From positions 1-62,950 of the forward strand of contig DASTKH010000034.1 in the NCBI GenBank assembly GCA_035716025.1: 62,950 bases of DNA. Direction: 5' to 3'. This document shows positions 8,303 through 16,248 of this stretch, in pieces. Below the pieces are notes generated by a model that searched no databases, was not told where the DNA came from, and saw only the letters and a list, made by a program, of their open reading frames with translations. Positions within the stretch are counted from its first letter, which is position 1. Every line of letters begins with the position of its first letter. The DNA comes from JADGHE01 sp035716025. GTDB taxonomy: Bacteria; Pseudomonadota; Alphaproteobacteria; Rhizobiales; Xanthobacteraceae. The translations under genes and the position numbers were made by a program.

Positions 8303-9387
8303 GACCCGAAGCCGCCGAGCCGAAGCCGCGTGCGCTGGACCCGGTTCGGCGCAGCGGGCTTGCGGAGCTTTCTCCGGGTTATTTCGGGCTCGTGATGGCG
8401 ACCGGCATCGTGTCGCTAACCGCGTTCATGATGGACCGCCTCTGGATCGCATACGCCCTGTTCTACCTCAACATCGCGCAGTACCTCGTGCTCTGCACGC
8501 TCTACGCTCTCCGCGCCTGGCGCTACCCCGGTCGCTTCTTCGGTGACATGACCACCCACATGACGGGGCCCGGCTATTTCACGGCTGTCGCGGGCACCGG
8601 GATCCTCGCGAGTCAGTTCCTGGTCATTGAAGAGAATGTGCGCGCCGGAATCGTCCTGTGGACGGTCGCCACAGTCCTGTGGGTTGCTCTGACCTACACG
8701 ATCTTTACGGCCTTGACGGTGAAACGCCACAAACCGCCCCTCGATCGCGGGATCAATGGCGGCTGGTTGTTGGCGGTGGTGGCGACCCAGGCGCTCGCGG
8801 TATCGAGCGCGCTGCTCGCCGCCCACATCGGCCAGCCGTATCGGCTCGAGCTCAACTTCGTGGCGCTGTCGATGTGGCTGTGGGGCGGCATGCTCTACAT
8901 CTGGATGATGTCACTGATTTTTTATCGCTACGCCTTTTTCCGCTTTGCGCCCGGCGATCTCGCGCCGCCCTACTGGATCAATATGGGGGCGATGGCGATT
9001 TCCACGCTCGGCGGCTCCCTCCTGATCCTCAACGCACCGCACGCGCCCTATCTCGTCTCGCTCCTTCCCTTCCTCAAGGGCTTCACCATCCTGTACTGGG
9101 CGACGGGGACGTGGTGGATTCCCATGCTGCTCGTGCTCGCCGTCTGGCGGCATGGCTTTCAGCATTTTCCGTTCGAGTACGATCCGCTCTATTGGGGAGC
9201 GGTGTTTCCGCTCGGGATGTACGCCGCCTCGACATGGAAGCTCGATCAGGCGATGCAGTTCGACTTCCTGGACGCCCTGCCGCGCGCCTTCTTCTACATT
9301 GCGCTCGCGGCCTGGGCCGTGACCTTCGTCGGCATGTTGCGCGACCTTGCCCGCCGCCTGAGCAATCCGGGCCTCCGGCAGGCGTAA
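8299..9387 (+). CDS. TDT-family carrier (TehA/SLAC1-like anion or dicarboxylate transporter)
   Basis: This integral membrane protein of about 362 residues has roughly ten hydrophobic segments. The opening LSPGYFGLVMATGIVSL is typical of the tellurite-resistance/dicarboxylate transporter (TDT) family, which includes TehA and SLAC1 anion channels and the sulfite exporter Ssu1. The substrate cannot be read from the sequence. The GTG start at 8299 is chosen because it overlaps the stop of the 96-aa gene. A longer start at 8263 would overlap that gene by 40 bp. Placement in a nitrate/nitrogen-oxide island suggests an anion substrate such as nitrite, formate or a dicarboxylate, which is an inference only. 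Confidence 0.88.
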   Translation: MRPEAAEPKPRALDPVRRSGLAELSPGYFGLVMATGIVSLTAFMMDRLWIAYALFYLNIAQYLVLCTLYALRAWRYPGRFFGDMTTHMTGPGYFTAVAGTGILASQFLVIEENVRAGIVLWTVATVLWVALTYTIFTALTVKRHKPPLDRGINGGWLLAVVATQALAVSSALLAAHIGQPYRLELNFVALSMWLWGGMLYIWMMSLIFYRYAFFRFAPGDLAPPYWINMGAMAISTLGGSLLILNAPHAPYLVSLLPFLKGFTILYWATGTWWIPMLLVLAVWRHGFQHFPFEYDPLYWGAVFPLGMYAASTWKLDQAMQFDFLDALPRAFFYIALAAWAVTFVGMLRDLARRLSNPGLRQA

Positions 9388-9413
9388 GAGCCCCGTCGGG
9401 GCCGCCGCAAAAT

Positions 9414-9427
9414 TTGGCCTATCTCAA
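9414..9427 (+). promoter_or_regulatory. FNR/Dnr-type box upstream of hemN
   Basis: The sequence is TTGGCCTATCTCAA, with TTG and CAA in FNR-box spacing and an imperfect inner base on each side. Its centre is about 67 bp before the hemN start codon. That places a transcription start about 26 bp ahead of hemN if the site activates from -41.5. It is the weakest of four boxes with this geometry. Confidence 0.55.
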
Positions 9428-9487
9428 AGACAGCCTGCGCCCCCGGCCCTATGGGAGCATTCGCTCGAATTTAGGCGGATTACTCCT

Positions 9488-10840
9488 TTGCGGACGTCCC
9501 TGCTCCGGAAATACGGCGAGGCGCGGCTGCCGCGCTATACCAGCTATCCGACCGCTGCCCTGTTTGGGCCCGCTGTCGGCCCGGACGATTATGCGGCCTG
9601 GCTGACGAGACTGCCGTCAGGCGAGTGCCTTTCCCTCTATCTCCATGTCCCGTTCTGCCGCTCGATGTGCTGGTACTGCGGGTGCCATACGACCATCACC
9701 GTCAGGGATCAGCCGATCGCCGACTATCTCAATCTGCTTCGCCGTGAAGTCGATTTGGTGGCCGCTCGAATGCCGCCGGGTCCGCGCGTCGCCCACGTGC
9801 ATTTCGGCGGCGGCACACCGACGATCATCCCTCCCGCGGATTTCATCGCCCTGGTTTCCCTTCTGCGCGCCCGGTTTGCCTTCTCGGCGGAGGCCGAACT
9901 TGCCGTCGAGATCGATCCCCGCACCCTCACCGCGGAAATGGCCGCCGCGCTCGCTCAGGGGGGCGTCCGGCGGGCCAGTTTGGGGGTGCAAAGCTTCGAT
10001 CCCGTGGTGCAGCAGGCGGTCAATCGCATTCAAAGCGAGGACCGCACCGCCGAGGCCGTGTGCGACCTGCGCCGGTTCGGCATTTCACGAATCAATTTCG
10101 ATCTCATCTACGGCCTGCCGCATCAGACGGTACGCTCCTGCGTGGAGACCGCTCGGGCCGCTGCAGCGATGCTTCCGGACCGTCTCGCCGTGTTCGGCTA
10201 TGCGCATGTGCCGTCGTTTAAGAAGCATCAGCGGCTGATCGACGAAGCGGCTCTGCCCGACGCGGCCGCGCGGACCGAGCAGGCGCAGGCCATCGCCGAA
10301 ACCCTCGTGAACGCGGGCTATCGGTTGATCGGGCTCGACCATTTCGCGCGCCCGGACGACGAGCTTGCGCGCGCCGCGGCGGACCGCACCCTACGCCGCA
10401 ATTTCCAGGGATATACGACCGACTCCTGCGAAACTCTGATCGGCCTTGGCGCTTCCGCGATCGGACGCCTGCCCGAAGGCTATGTGCAGAATCAGGTCCC
10501 GTTGGGCCTTTACGCGGACCGCATCGCTTCGGGAACCCTGGCCACGGCAAGAGGCTATCGGCTCACTCCGGAAGACCGCGCGCGCGGCGCCGTGATCGAG
10601 CGACTGATGTGCGATTTCGAGGCCGATGTATCCGGCATTTGCACGCGTTACGGCATGGACCCGGCGCGGCTCCTCGATTTCAATGCCCGGCTCTCGCAAC
10701 TCGCCGAAGACGGCGTGGTCGCATGCACGAACGGGACCGTCCGCGTGCGCCGGGACCTTCGCTTTCTCGTGCGCGCAGCCGCTGCCGCTTTCGATGCCTA
10801 TCTCGCGGACTCCCCGCGCGCATACAGCAGGGCGAGCTGA
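9488..10840 (+). CDS. hemN: Oxygen-independent coproporphyrinogen III dehydrogenase
   Basis: This radical-SAM enzyme converts coproporphyrinogen III to protoporphyrinogen IX without oxygen, which is needed to make heme during anaerobic respiration. The 450-residue product has the CX3CX2C iron-sulfur motif in HVPFCRSMCWYCGCH and the GGGTP SAM-binding segment in VHFGGGTPTII. It also has the LPRYTSYPTA N-terminus of true HemN, not of the HemW look-alike, and the HemN C-terminal domain. Translation starts at a TTG, and no better start is seen. An FNR-type box sits 67 bp upstream, matching the usual anaerobic control of this gene. Confidence 0.95.
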   Translation: MRTSLLRKYGEARLPRYTSYPTAALFGPAVGPDDYAAWLTRLPSGECLSLYLHVPFCRSMCWYCGCHTTITVRDQPIADYLNLLRREVDLVAARMPPGPRVAHVHFGGGTPTIIPPADFIALVSLLRARFAFSAEAELAVEIDPRTLTAEMAAALAQGGVRRASLGVQSFDPVVQQAVNRIQSEDRTAEAVCDLRRFGISRINFDLIYGLPHQTVRSCVETARAAAAMLPDRLAVFGYAHVPSFKKHQRLIDEAALPDAAARTEQAQAIAETLVNAGYRLIGLDHFARPDDELARAAADRTLRRNFQGYTTDSCETLIGLGASAIGRLPEGYVQNQVPLGLYADRIASGTLATARGYRLTPEDRARGAVIERLMCDFEADVSGICTRYGMDPARLLDFNARLSQLAEDGVVACTNGTVRVRRDLRFLVRAAAAAFDAYLADSPRAYSRAS

Positions 10841-10892
10841 GCCGACGCTGCTTCTTGCCGACCCAGCCGTCGCGCGACGTCCGCTTCGCTGC

Positions 10893-10906
10893 TTGACCAT
10901 AGTCAA
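10893..10906 (+). promoter_or_regulatory. FNR/Dnr-type box upstream of the DGC-hemerythrin pair
   Basis: The sequence TTGACCATAGTCAA has perfectly complementary arms TTGAC/GTCAA around four bases. Its centre is about 70 bp before the ATG of the DGC-domain gene. Arms of this form are recognised by Fnr/Dnr-type regulators carrying an E..SR recognition helix, as does the product of the gene at 12477. Confidence 0.75.
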
Positions 10907-10969
10907 TTCAGCGGACGCCTTTGTCGGTCAAACTCCATGTCACCAGAGGCTCTAACGCGAAGGGCTCCG

Positions 10970-11401
10970 ATGACCGATCGACCCCAGCTTCCGCTCGTCT
11001 ATTCCTGCTCCGGTTGTTCGAGCGTTGCGCAGCTTGCCAATCATCTGGCCATTCGCCTCGACCACGAAGGCTATGCCGAGATGTCGTGCATTGCGGGCGT
11101 GGGCGGAGATGTCGGACCGCTCGTGCGAATAGCCAAGTCGGGTCGTCCAATCATCGCTATCGACGGCTGTGCGCTGGCTTGCGTGCTCCATACTCTGGCC
11201 CGGCATGGCGTGGTCCCAGCCGCGCACAGATTGCTTGCATCCGACGGCATTCGGAAGCGGTATCATCAAACGTTCGATCCGGTCGACGCGACCAATCTCT
11301 TCCCGGATCTGCGGCAGACGGCCCTGTCGCTCACGCGACAGCCGGAGCCCGCTCGCGCGGCTCCGTCGGCCGAGCCCGCCGTCTCCTCGGCGAGGCCATA
11401 A
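10970..11401 (+). CDS. DGC-domain putative zinc-binding protein
   Basis: The product is 143 residues. The N-terminal CSGCSSVAQLANHLA and the IDGCALACV segment match the DGC domain, named for its Asp-Gly-Cys motif, in which paired cysteines are thought to bind zinc. The molecular function of the family is unknown. The C-terminal ~25 residues are a low-complexity Ala/Pro/Arg tail. I chose the ATG at 10970 because AAGGG lies just upstream, although an earlier in-frame start exists at 10937. It is followed 13 bp later by a bacteriohemerythrin, so both should be cotranscribed from the FNR-type box at 10893. Confidence 0.82.
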   Translation: MTDRPQLPLVYSCSGCSSVAQLANHLAIRLDHEGYAEMSCIAGVGGDVGPLVRIAKSGRPIIAIDGCALACVLHTLARHGVVPAAHRLLASDGIRKRYHQTFDPVDATNLFPDLRQTALSLTRQPEPARAAPSAEPAVSSARP

Positions 11402-11414
11402 GGGGGATCGTCCG

Positions 11415-11840
11415 ATGGGCATCCGACCGGTCCGCCGACCGCTGCTCAACGCCCGGCACGCACTCGGCCACACCGAGATCGACAAGGACCATTTCGCGAT
11501 CGCCGACTCCTGGCTTGCGGCAATGAACTGCCGGCCCCTCTCGCTGCCTTTCCATGTTGCGCGGATGCGCAAGTTGACCCGCCGGCACTTCGCGCGCGAG
11601 GTGATGCTGCTGGAAGCGGCGCGCCGACCGTTTTGTCCCTGCCATCGCCGCGAGCACGATACGATGCTTGCCATGTGCGATGAGATCTATGCGCTCTCGG
11701 AGAAAGACGTGCGCGCCGCCCGCAGCCTGCTTCGCAAACTTTCGGTCATCATGCGCGAGCATGTCATCGGCATGGATCAGATTGCCGTCCTGATGATCAA
11801 CACGTCTGCGAACTCTCCCGTCCTTCCCGTGCAGAGATGA
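11415..11840 (+). CDS. Bacteriohemerythrin
   Basis: This 141-residue protein has the four-helix hemerythrin pattern with all seven di-iron ligands: H26 (in IDKDH), H58 and E62 (HFARE), H77 and H81 (HRREH), H116 and D121 (HVIGMD). Such proteins bind O2 or NO reversibly and can scavenge or deliver them in the cytoplasm. AGGGGGAT stands about seven bases before the ATG. It is the second gene after the DGC protein, under an FNR/Dnr-type box, which fits a role in NO or micro-oxic conditions. Four cysteines (C39, C74, C76, C88) are unusual extras. Confidence 0.9.
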   Translation: MGIRPVRRPLLNARHALGHTEIDKDHFAIADSWLAAMNCRPLSLPFHVARMRKLTRRHFAREVMLLEAARRPFCPCHRREHDTMLAMCDEIYALSEKDVRAARSLLRKLSVIMREHVIGMDQIAVLMINTSANSPVLPVQR

Positions 11841-11866
11841 CGCGCAAGCCGTGGCCATAGGCCCGC

Positions 11867-11880
11867 TTGATCGAAATCAA
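11867..11880 (+). promoter_or_regulatory. Perfect FNR consensus box upstream of the DUF6455 gene
   Basis: The sequence TTGATCGAAATCAA matches the FNR/Dnr consensus TTGAT-N4-ATCAA at every defined position. Its centre is about 60 bp before the ATG at 11934, the right distance for activation from -41.5. It begins 27 bp after the stop of the hemerythrin gene, so the DUF6455 gene has its own regulated promoter. Confidence 0.85.
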
Positions 11881-11933
11881 GGCAGCCCTGCTCCTTGGCT
11901 GCCAAACAGAATGAACCGAAGGTGGAGGTTGCA

Positions 11934-12353
11934 ATGCTTGGCTCCCCTACCGAACACGCACCGGCCCGGACGCGTTTGCGGGCCGTTGCAGATTGGCTGC
12001 GGCAGTGCCGGCAGTCCCTGAACGCCGAAAGATACGATGCCGGCGAGATGGGGCGTGTCTCGAACGATCTTGGTCTCAGCCGTCGTGACCTGCGTACGCT
12101 CGCCCGCCATCGGCCCGATGCCGCCGATGAGCTCGGTCAATTGCTCGAGGTGCTGCGAATCGACGCGAAAGCCCTTCGGACCCGAGATCCGGCGACGCTG
12201 CGGGACATGCAGCGCATCTGCATCATGTGCCGGCAGAAGACTCGGTGTCGGCGCGACGTGGTAACCGGCGCGGCCCTGGAGCGTTATCGGGACTATTGTC
12301 CCAACGTCTTCAGCCTCGATGCCATGCTGCAGGCCGTTCCGGAGCGCTGTTGA
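11934..12353 (+). CDS. DUF6455-family cysteine-motif protein
   Basis: This 139-residue protein resembles the DUF6455 family of alphaproteobacteria. It contains ICIMCRQKTRC (CX2CX5C) near residue 100 followed by a DYCPN motif, a likely metal or redox site. The N-terminal half is helical and charged, and no signal peptide is visible. The function of the family is unknown to me. GGAGG at 11924-11928 precedes the ATG by five bases, so this start is preferred to the TTG at 11895. A perfect FNR box 60 bp upstream places it among genes switched on without oxygen or with NO. Confidence 0.8.
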   Translation: MLGSPTEHAPARTRLRAVADWLRQCRQSLNAERYDAGEMGRVSNDLGLSRRDLRTLARHRPDAADELGQLLEVLRIDAKALRTRDPATLRDMQRICIMCRQKTRCRRDVVTGAALERYRDYCPNVFSLDAMLQAVPERC

Positions 12354-12406
12354 GACAACTCGCGGCAAGCAGGAGGAGGAAGTCAACTCCTGTTGTTGCG
12401 CCGTCT

Positions 12407-12420
12407 TTGATCTGGCTCAA
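12407..12420 (+). promoter_or_regulatory. FNR/Dnr-type box upstream of the second Crp/Fnr regulator
   Basis: The sequence TTGATCTGGCTCAA deviates from TTGAT-N4-ATCAA in a single position. Its centre is about 63 bp before the ATG at 12477, the same geometry as the three boxes upstream. This would give autoregulation of the regulator or control by another Fnr. Confidence 0.78.
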
Positions 12421-12476
12421 AGCCGGAGGCGGTTTCGCGTGGCCCTATACCGGCCCGCAACCCGCCGGAGGCTTTG

Positions 12477-13265
12477 ATGCTTGCCGAAGATTGGGCCACC
12501 ATTGCGCGCGCACCAATCTTTCGCGCGATGGACGAGACTCTGCTCCGCTCGGTCATCCGCAACCGCGAACCGCGCCGCTATGGCCGCGGCGAAACGATCT
12601 TTCAGCAAGGGGATCCGGCGGACGCCTTCTTTCTGGTCCTCGACGGCTGGGTCAAGCTGTACCGCGCCGTGCCCAACGGGGATGAAATCGTCGTGGCGCT
12701 GTTCACGAAGGGCGAAACCTTCGCAGAGGCTATGATGTTCCGCGGGGGCTGTTATCCCGCCTGCGCAGAGGCGGTGTCGCCCGTACGCCTTCTGCGCGTC
12801 GATGGGCGGCATCTGCGCGATGCCATCATGAAGAACCCGCAGATCTCTCTCGAAATGCTTGCGGCTGCCTCGCTGCATCTTCGGCAGCTCGTGGAGCAGA
12901 TCGAGCAGCTCAAGGCGCAATCGGCGCCGAAACGCATTGCCTGGTTTTTGCTGTCGCTGACGACCGCCCGGTGTGGGCCAGTCGAGATCGCCCTGCCCTA
13001 CGAAAAAACCCTCATCGCCAACCGTCTGGGCATGAAGCCGGAAAGCTTCTCGCGCGCGCTCGCGCGCCTGCGCGCCTTCGGCGTGGAGGTCGACCGCGAC
13101 CGCGTCCGGATCGCAGATGTGCGCAACCTTCTCGGATTTGTTGCGGACGGTGACCCGACCGCCGCCTCCTGCAGGGTGCTGGTGCTCAGAGGCTCCTGCC
13201 CGGACGAGACTTGCAAACTGCGTCGGCCGTCCGCACAGGGCGGGCGCCGGGCCGCCGCAGGCTGA
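12477..13265 (+). CDS. Crp/Fnr-family regulator, Dnr-like, with cysteine-containing tail
   Basis: This 262-residue regulator has a beta-roll effector domain (GRGETIFQQGDPADAFFLVLDG) and a winged helix with recognition segment PESFSRALARL. The E..SR signature is the one used by Fnr/Dnr proteins to read TTGAT half-sites, as found in the four nearby boxes. It has no N-terminal Fe-S cysteine set, so it is closer to Dnr-type NO regulators than to oxygen-sensing Fnr. A C-terminal extension of about 30 residues carries three cysteines (SCRV, GSCPDETCK), which is not usual. GGAGG is six bases before the ATG. It is the most likely master of the local regulon. Confidence 0.9.
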   Translation: MLAEDWATIARAPIFRAMDETLLRSVIRNREPRRYGRGETIFQQGDPADAFFLVLDGWVKLYRAVPNGDEIVVALFTKGETFAEAMMFRGGCYPACAEAVSPVRLLRVDGRHLRDAIMKNPQISLEMLAAASLHLRQLVEQIEQLKAQSAPKRIAWFLLSLTTARCGPVEIALPYEKTLIANRLGMKPESFSRALARLRAFGVEVDRDRVRIADVRNLLGFVADGDPTAASCRVLVLRGSCPDETCKLRRPSAQGGRRAAAG

Positions 13266-13272
13266 AGACCGC

Positions 13273-14664
13273 TCAGTCGCGCAGCAGGCCCGCAACGTCC
13301 TTCACCGTCTCGTCGAGGGCCGCCTTCAACTTGGCGACGAGCTGGCCGATCTCGTCCTCGGAGATCACGAGCGGAGGACAAATCGCGATCGTATCGCCGA
13401 TGGCGCGCACGATGAGCCCGTGCGCCTGCGCGTATTCGGCACAGGCGCGGCCGACCCCTGCGGCCCGGTCGAACGCAGCGTGCGAGGCTTTGTCGCGCAC
13501 GAGCTCGACGCCGGCGATGAGGCCGCGCCCGCGCACCTCGCCGACCAGTGGGTGATCCGCAAGTGTCCGGAGCGCGCCGAAAAAGACCGGCTCAAGCGCC
13601 CTGGTCCGCCCCGGAATATCTTGCTCTTCGTAGATCCGGATGGCTTCGCGCGCGACTGCGGCCGAGACCGGGTGACCGGAATAAGTGAGCGTAAGGCCGA
13701 AGACGCCGAGCGCGTCGCTCTGGCGCACCGCGGCCCGGAAAATCCGCTCGTTCACGAGCACGGCCGAAATCGGCGCATAAGCGCTCGACAGGCCCTTGGC
13801 ACACACCAGCATGTCGGGTGTCAGTCCCATGGTCGTGGCGCCGAACATGTCGCCCAACCGGCCGAACCCGGTCACCACTTCGTCGACGACCAAGAGAATG
13901 TCGTATTTGCGCAGCAGCGCCTGAAGCCGCGCGAAATAGCCTTCGGGCGGCACGATGACGCCGCCCGCCGCCATCACCGGCTCGGCAAAGAAGGCGGCGA
14001 TGGTCTCGGGGCCCTCTTTCAAAATCGTCGCCTCGATCTCGTTGATCAGGCGGTCCACGAAAGCCGCCTCGCTCTCTCCCGGCCGCCCCTGTCGGTAGAA
14101 ATGCGGGCAGCGCACGTGCAGAAAGCCGTCGAGCGGCAGATTGAATTTGTCGTGGGTCCCGTCGGTCCCGGTAAGGCTCGCCGTGGCAATGGTGTTGCCG
14201 TGATAGGCCTGCCGGTGCGCGAGGAACTTGCGCTTCTCCGGACGGCCCTCGGCATTCCAGAAGTACCAGGCAAGACGCGCGGCGCAGTCGTTGCCTTCCG
14301 ACCCTGAATTGGCAAACCACACGCGCGCCATCGGCGCCGGCGCGATTTCGAGAAGCTTCTCCGCGAGCTCGACGACCGGCGCATGTCCCTTGTGGGCGGT
14401 GAGATGGTAGTAGGGCAGCCGCCGCATCTGCCGCGCGGCCGCTTCGACCAGACGATCCTGCCCGTAGCCGAGCGTGAGGCACCACAGGCCGGACATGCCC
14501 TCGAGATAGCGGTTGCCGTGAATGTCGGTGACCCACACCCCTTCGCCGTGGTCCATCACCAGCGGACCGCATTCGAGATGACGCTTTAGATTGGTGAGCC
14601 CGTGGATGACGGAGCGGACATCACGCGCTTCAACAGAGTTCGGTCGATCCTGCACGGTCGGCAT
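13273..14664 (-). CDS. Class III PLP-dependent aminotransferase (omega-amino acid type)
   Basis: This 463-residue fold-type I aminotransferase of class III moves an amino group from an omega-amino acid or amine to a keto acid such as pyruvate. Diagnostic parts are WFANSGSEGNDCAARLAWY, the cofactor Asp in LLVVDEVVTGFGRLG, and the Schiff-base Lys in LVCAKGLSSAYAPI. The ATG at 14664 has AAGGAGAC directly upstream. A long in-frame extension to 14826 has no start signal. It lies at the end of a minus-strand cluster with an ABC importer and two hydrolases, so it may use an amine or beta-amino acid released by them. The exact substrate is unknown. Confidence 0.92.
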   Translation of the reverse strand: MPTVQDRPNSVEARDVRSVIHGLTNLKRHLECGPLVMDHGEGVWVTDIHGNRYLEGMSGLWCLTLGYGQDRLVEAAARQMRRLPYYHLTAHKGHAPVVELAEKLLEIAPAPMARVWFANSGSEGNDCAARLAWYFWNAEGRPEKRKFLAHRQAYHGNTIATASLTGTDGTHDKFNLPLDGFLHVRCPHFYRQGRPGESEAAFVDRLINEIEATILKEGPETIAAFFAEPVMAAGGVIVPPEGYFARLQALLRKYDILLVVDEVVTGFGRLGDMFGATTMGLTPDMLVCAKGLSSAYAPISAVLVNERIFRAAVRQSDALGVFGLTLTYSGHPVSAAVAREAIRIYEEQDIPGRTRALEPVFFGALRTLADHPLVGEVRGRGLIAGVELVRDKASHAAFDRAAGVGRACAEYAQAHGLIVRAIGDTIAICPPLVISEDEIGQLVAKLKAALDETVKDVAGLLRD

Positions 14665-14826
14665 GTCTCCTTTGTCTCCCCTCCTCCGGCAAGCGCAGCT
14701 CCGCCCCGCGGCTTTCGCGCAGGCGCCGCCCTGGGTGCATCTGTCGCCGTGTCTTGCCGCCGAAGGCCTCCGGATGACGGAACAGCCGTGCCGCCGAAGC
14801 TGACGCACGGCCGTTGAAGCCCGCAC

Positions 14827-16248
14827 TCACTGGCCGAGAATGCTGTCGGGGTGCCAGCGGCCCTGATCCATCAGCTCCTGCTTGACGCCCGCGGCTTCGA
14901 GCCGCCGGAACATTTCGGCGCGTTCGAGCTTCGGCCCGGGCCGTTCGGGTTCGTCGGCAATCGCCACCAGAAGCTGCGCGAGCGTCATGGCGGCGGTGCG
15001 CGCCCGGAGATCGTCGATCTTGTCGACCGTATCGGCCTGCGTATGGTCGATACCGCGCCCGCGGGCCTGCTCGGCGGCGCTGCGCTCCATGCCCGAAACG
15101 GTGACGGCCGGCACGCCGGTGACCAGGAAGGGCCAGTCGTCGCTGCTGCCCGGCAGCCAGTTGGACGGCGTGATGGGGAGCGGAAGCCGATGCTTGGCGA
15201 TCAGCTTGCGGAAATAGCTCCCCACGTCCTCACGCCGGCCGAACCGGATCGTGGTGTGGCTGTAGCGGGCAAGGCCGTCGACATTGATCATCAGGGCAAG
15301 CCGGTCGAGCTCGCGCTCGTGCTGCGCAACGTAGTTGGTCGAGCCCACGCACCATGATTCCTCGTTGCCGAGCGCGACGAAACGCAAGGTCCGCTTGAGC
15401 TTGCCCTTGAGGCGGGTGAGCGCGCGTGCGGCATCAAGCGCCGTGAACAGCCCGAGCGCATTGTCGAGCGCGGCGTCCGCGCGGTCGTGACCGTCCCAAT
15501 GGCCGCCGATGAGCACGACCTCGCCCGTGCTGCCGTCTCCCGGAATGTCGCCATAGATGTTCCAGGTCTCGCTGTTGGGGGCGAAGGCATTTTCGGTGAC
15601 GAAGCGCACCCGCACTGTGCCGACCTCGGTCTGCCGCAACAGATATTTCCAGGTCTCGTGACTGATGCCGATGGCCGGCAGCGTGCCGACTTCGCGGTAG
15701 GCGGCGGCGATGGTACCGGTCGGAATAAGTTGGCCCGGTTCCTCCGCCGGAAAGATGACGCCGATTGCGCCGGCCTTCTTGGCGCGGCCGTATTTGCCGA
15801 CGCGATGAAGCGGGGGCGCGCCGGCTGGAGAGCCGAGCGTGATCATCGCAATCTTGCCGCGCACCGCGTCGCCGAGCCGAGCGAATTCCTCGGGCGTGCC
15901 CTGCCCGGCGACGATCAGCTCCCCCTCGAGCCCGCCCGGCGGGGTCGCCGGCGCGTGAACCATCGAGACGGCGGCGAGCTGGCGCTGCCGCGGCGCAAGA
16001 ATTTCGAAGCTGCAGGCCCCGCGCTTCCAGGCGGTGAAGCGGCACGGCTCGACCGTGACGTTTTCGAGCCCATAGCTGCGCTGCTTCTCGATGATGAACT
16101 CCCGGGCGCGCCGTTCGCTCTCGCTGCCCGCAAAGCGGTGCCCGTATTCATCGCACAATTGCGTCACATCGCGCAGGATGTGGCTGTTCACCCAGAGATC
16201 GCCGCAGATTGCGGCCAGGGCGTCTCCTGTCGCGGAATTTTCGGCCAT
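14827..16248 (-). CDS. M28-family zinc peptidase with PA domain
   Basis: This 473-residue metallopeptidase likely removes amino acids from small peptides or hydrolyses related amides. A protease-associated (PA) insert covers about residues 110-200. The co-catalytic zinc site is visible as HWDGHDRADAALDNA (His and bridging Asp), NEESWCVGS (Glu pair), INVDG (Asp) and DHTQADTVDKID (His). The usual EEGLxGS reads EESWCVGS here, a mild deviation. No signal peptide is seen, so it should be cytoplasmic. GGAGAC precedes the ATG. It is separated by 166 bp from the C45 hydrolase upstream and by 162 bp from the aminotransferase downstream. Confidence 0.9.
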   Translation of the reverse strand: MAENSATGDALAAICGDLWVNSHILRDVTQLCDEYGHRFAGSESERRAREFIIEKQRSYGLENVTVEPCRFTAWKRGACSFEILAPRQRQLAAVSMVHAPATPPGGLEGELIVAGQGTPEEFARLGDAVRGKIAMITLGSPAGAPPLHRVGKYGRAKKAGAIGVIFPAEEPGQLIPTGTIAAAYREVGTLPAIGISHETWKYLLRQTEVGTVRVRFVTENAFAPNSETWNIYGDIPGDGSTGEVVLIGGHWDGHDRADAALDNALGLFTALDAARALTRLKGKLKRTLRFVALGNEESWCVGSTNYVAQHERELDRLALMINVDGLARYSHTTIRFGRREDVGSYFRKLIAKHRLPLPITPSNWLPGSSDDWPFLVTGVPAVTVSGMERSAAEQARGRGIDHTQADTVDKIDDLRARTAAMTLAQLLVAIADEPERPGPKLERAEMFRRLEAAGVKQELMDQGRWHPDSILGQ

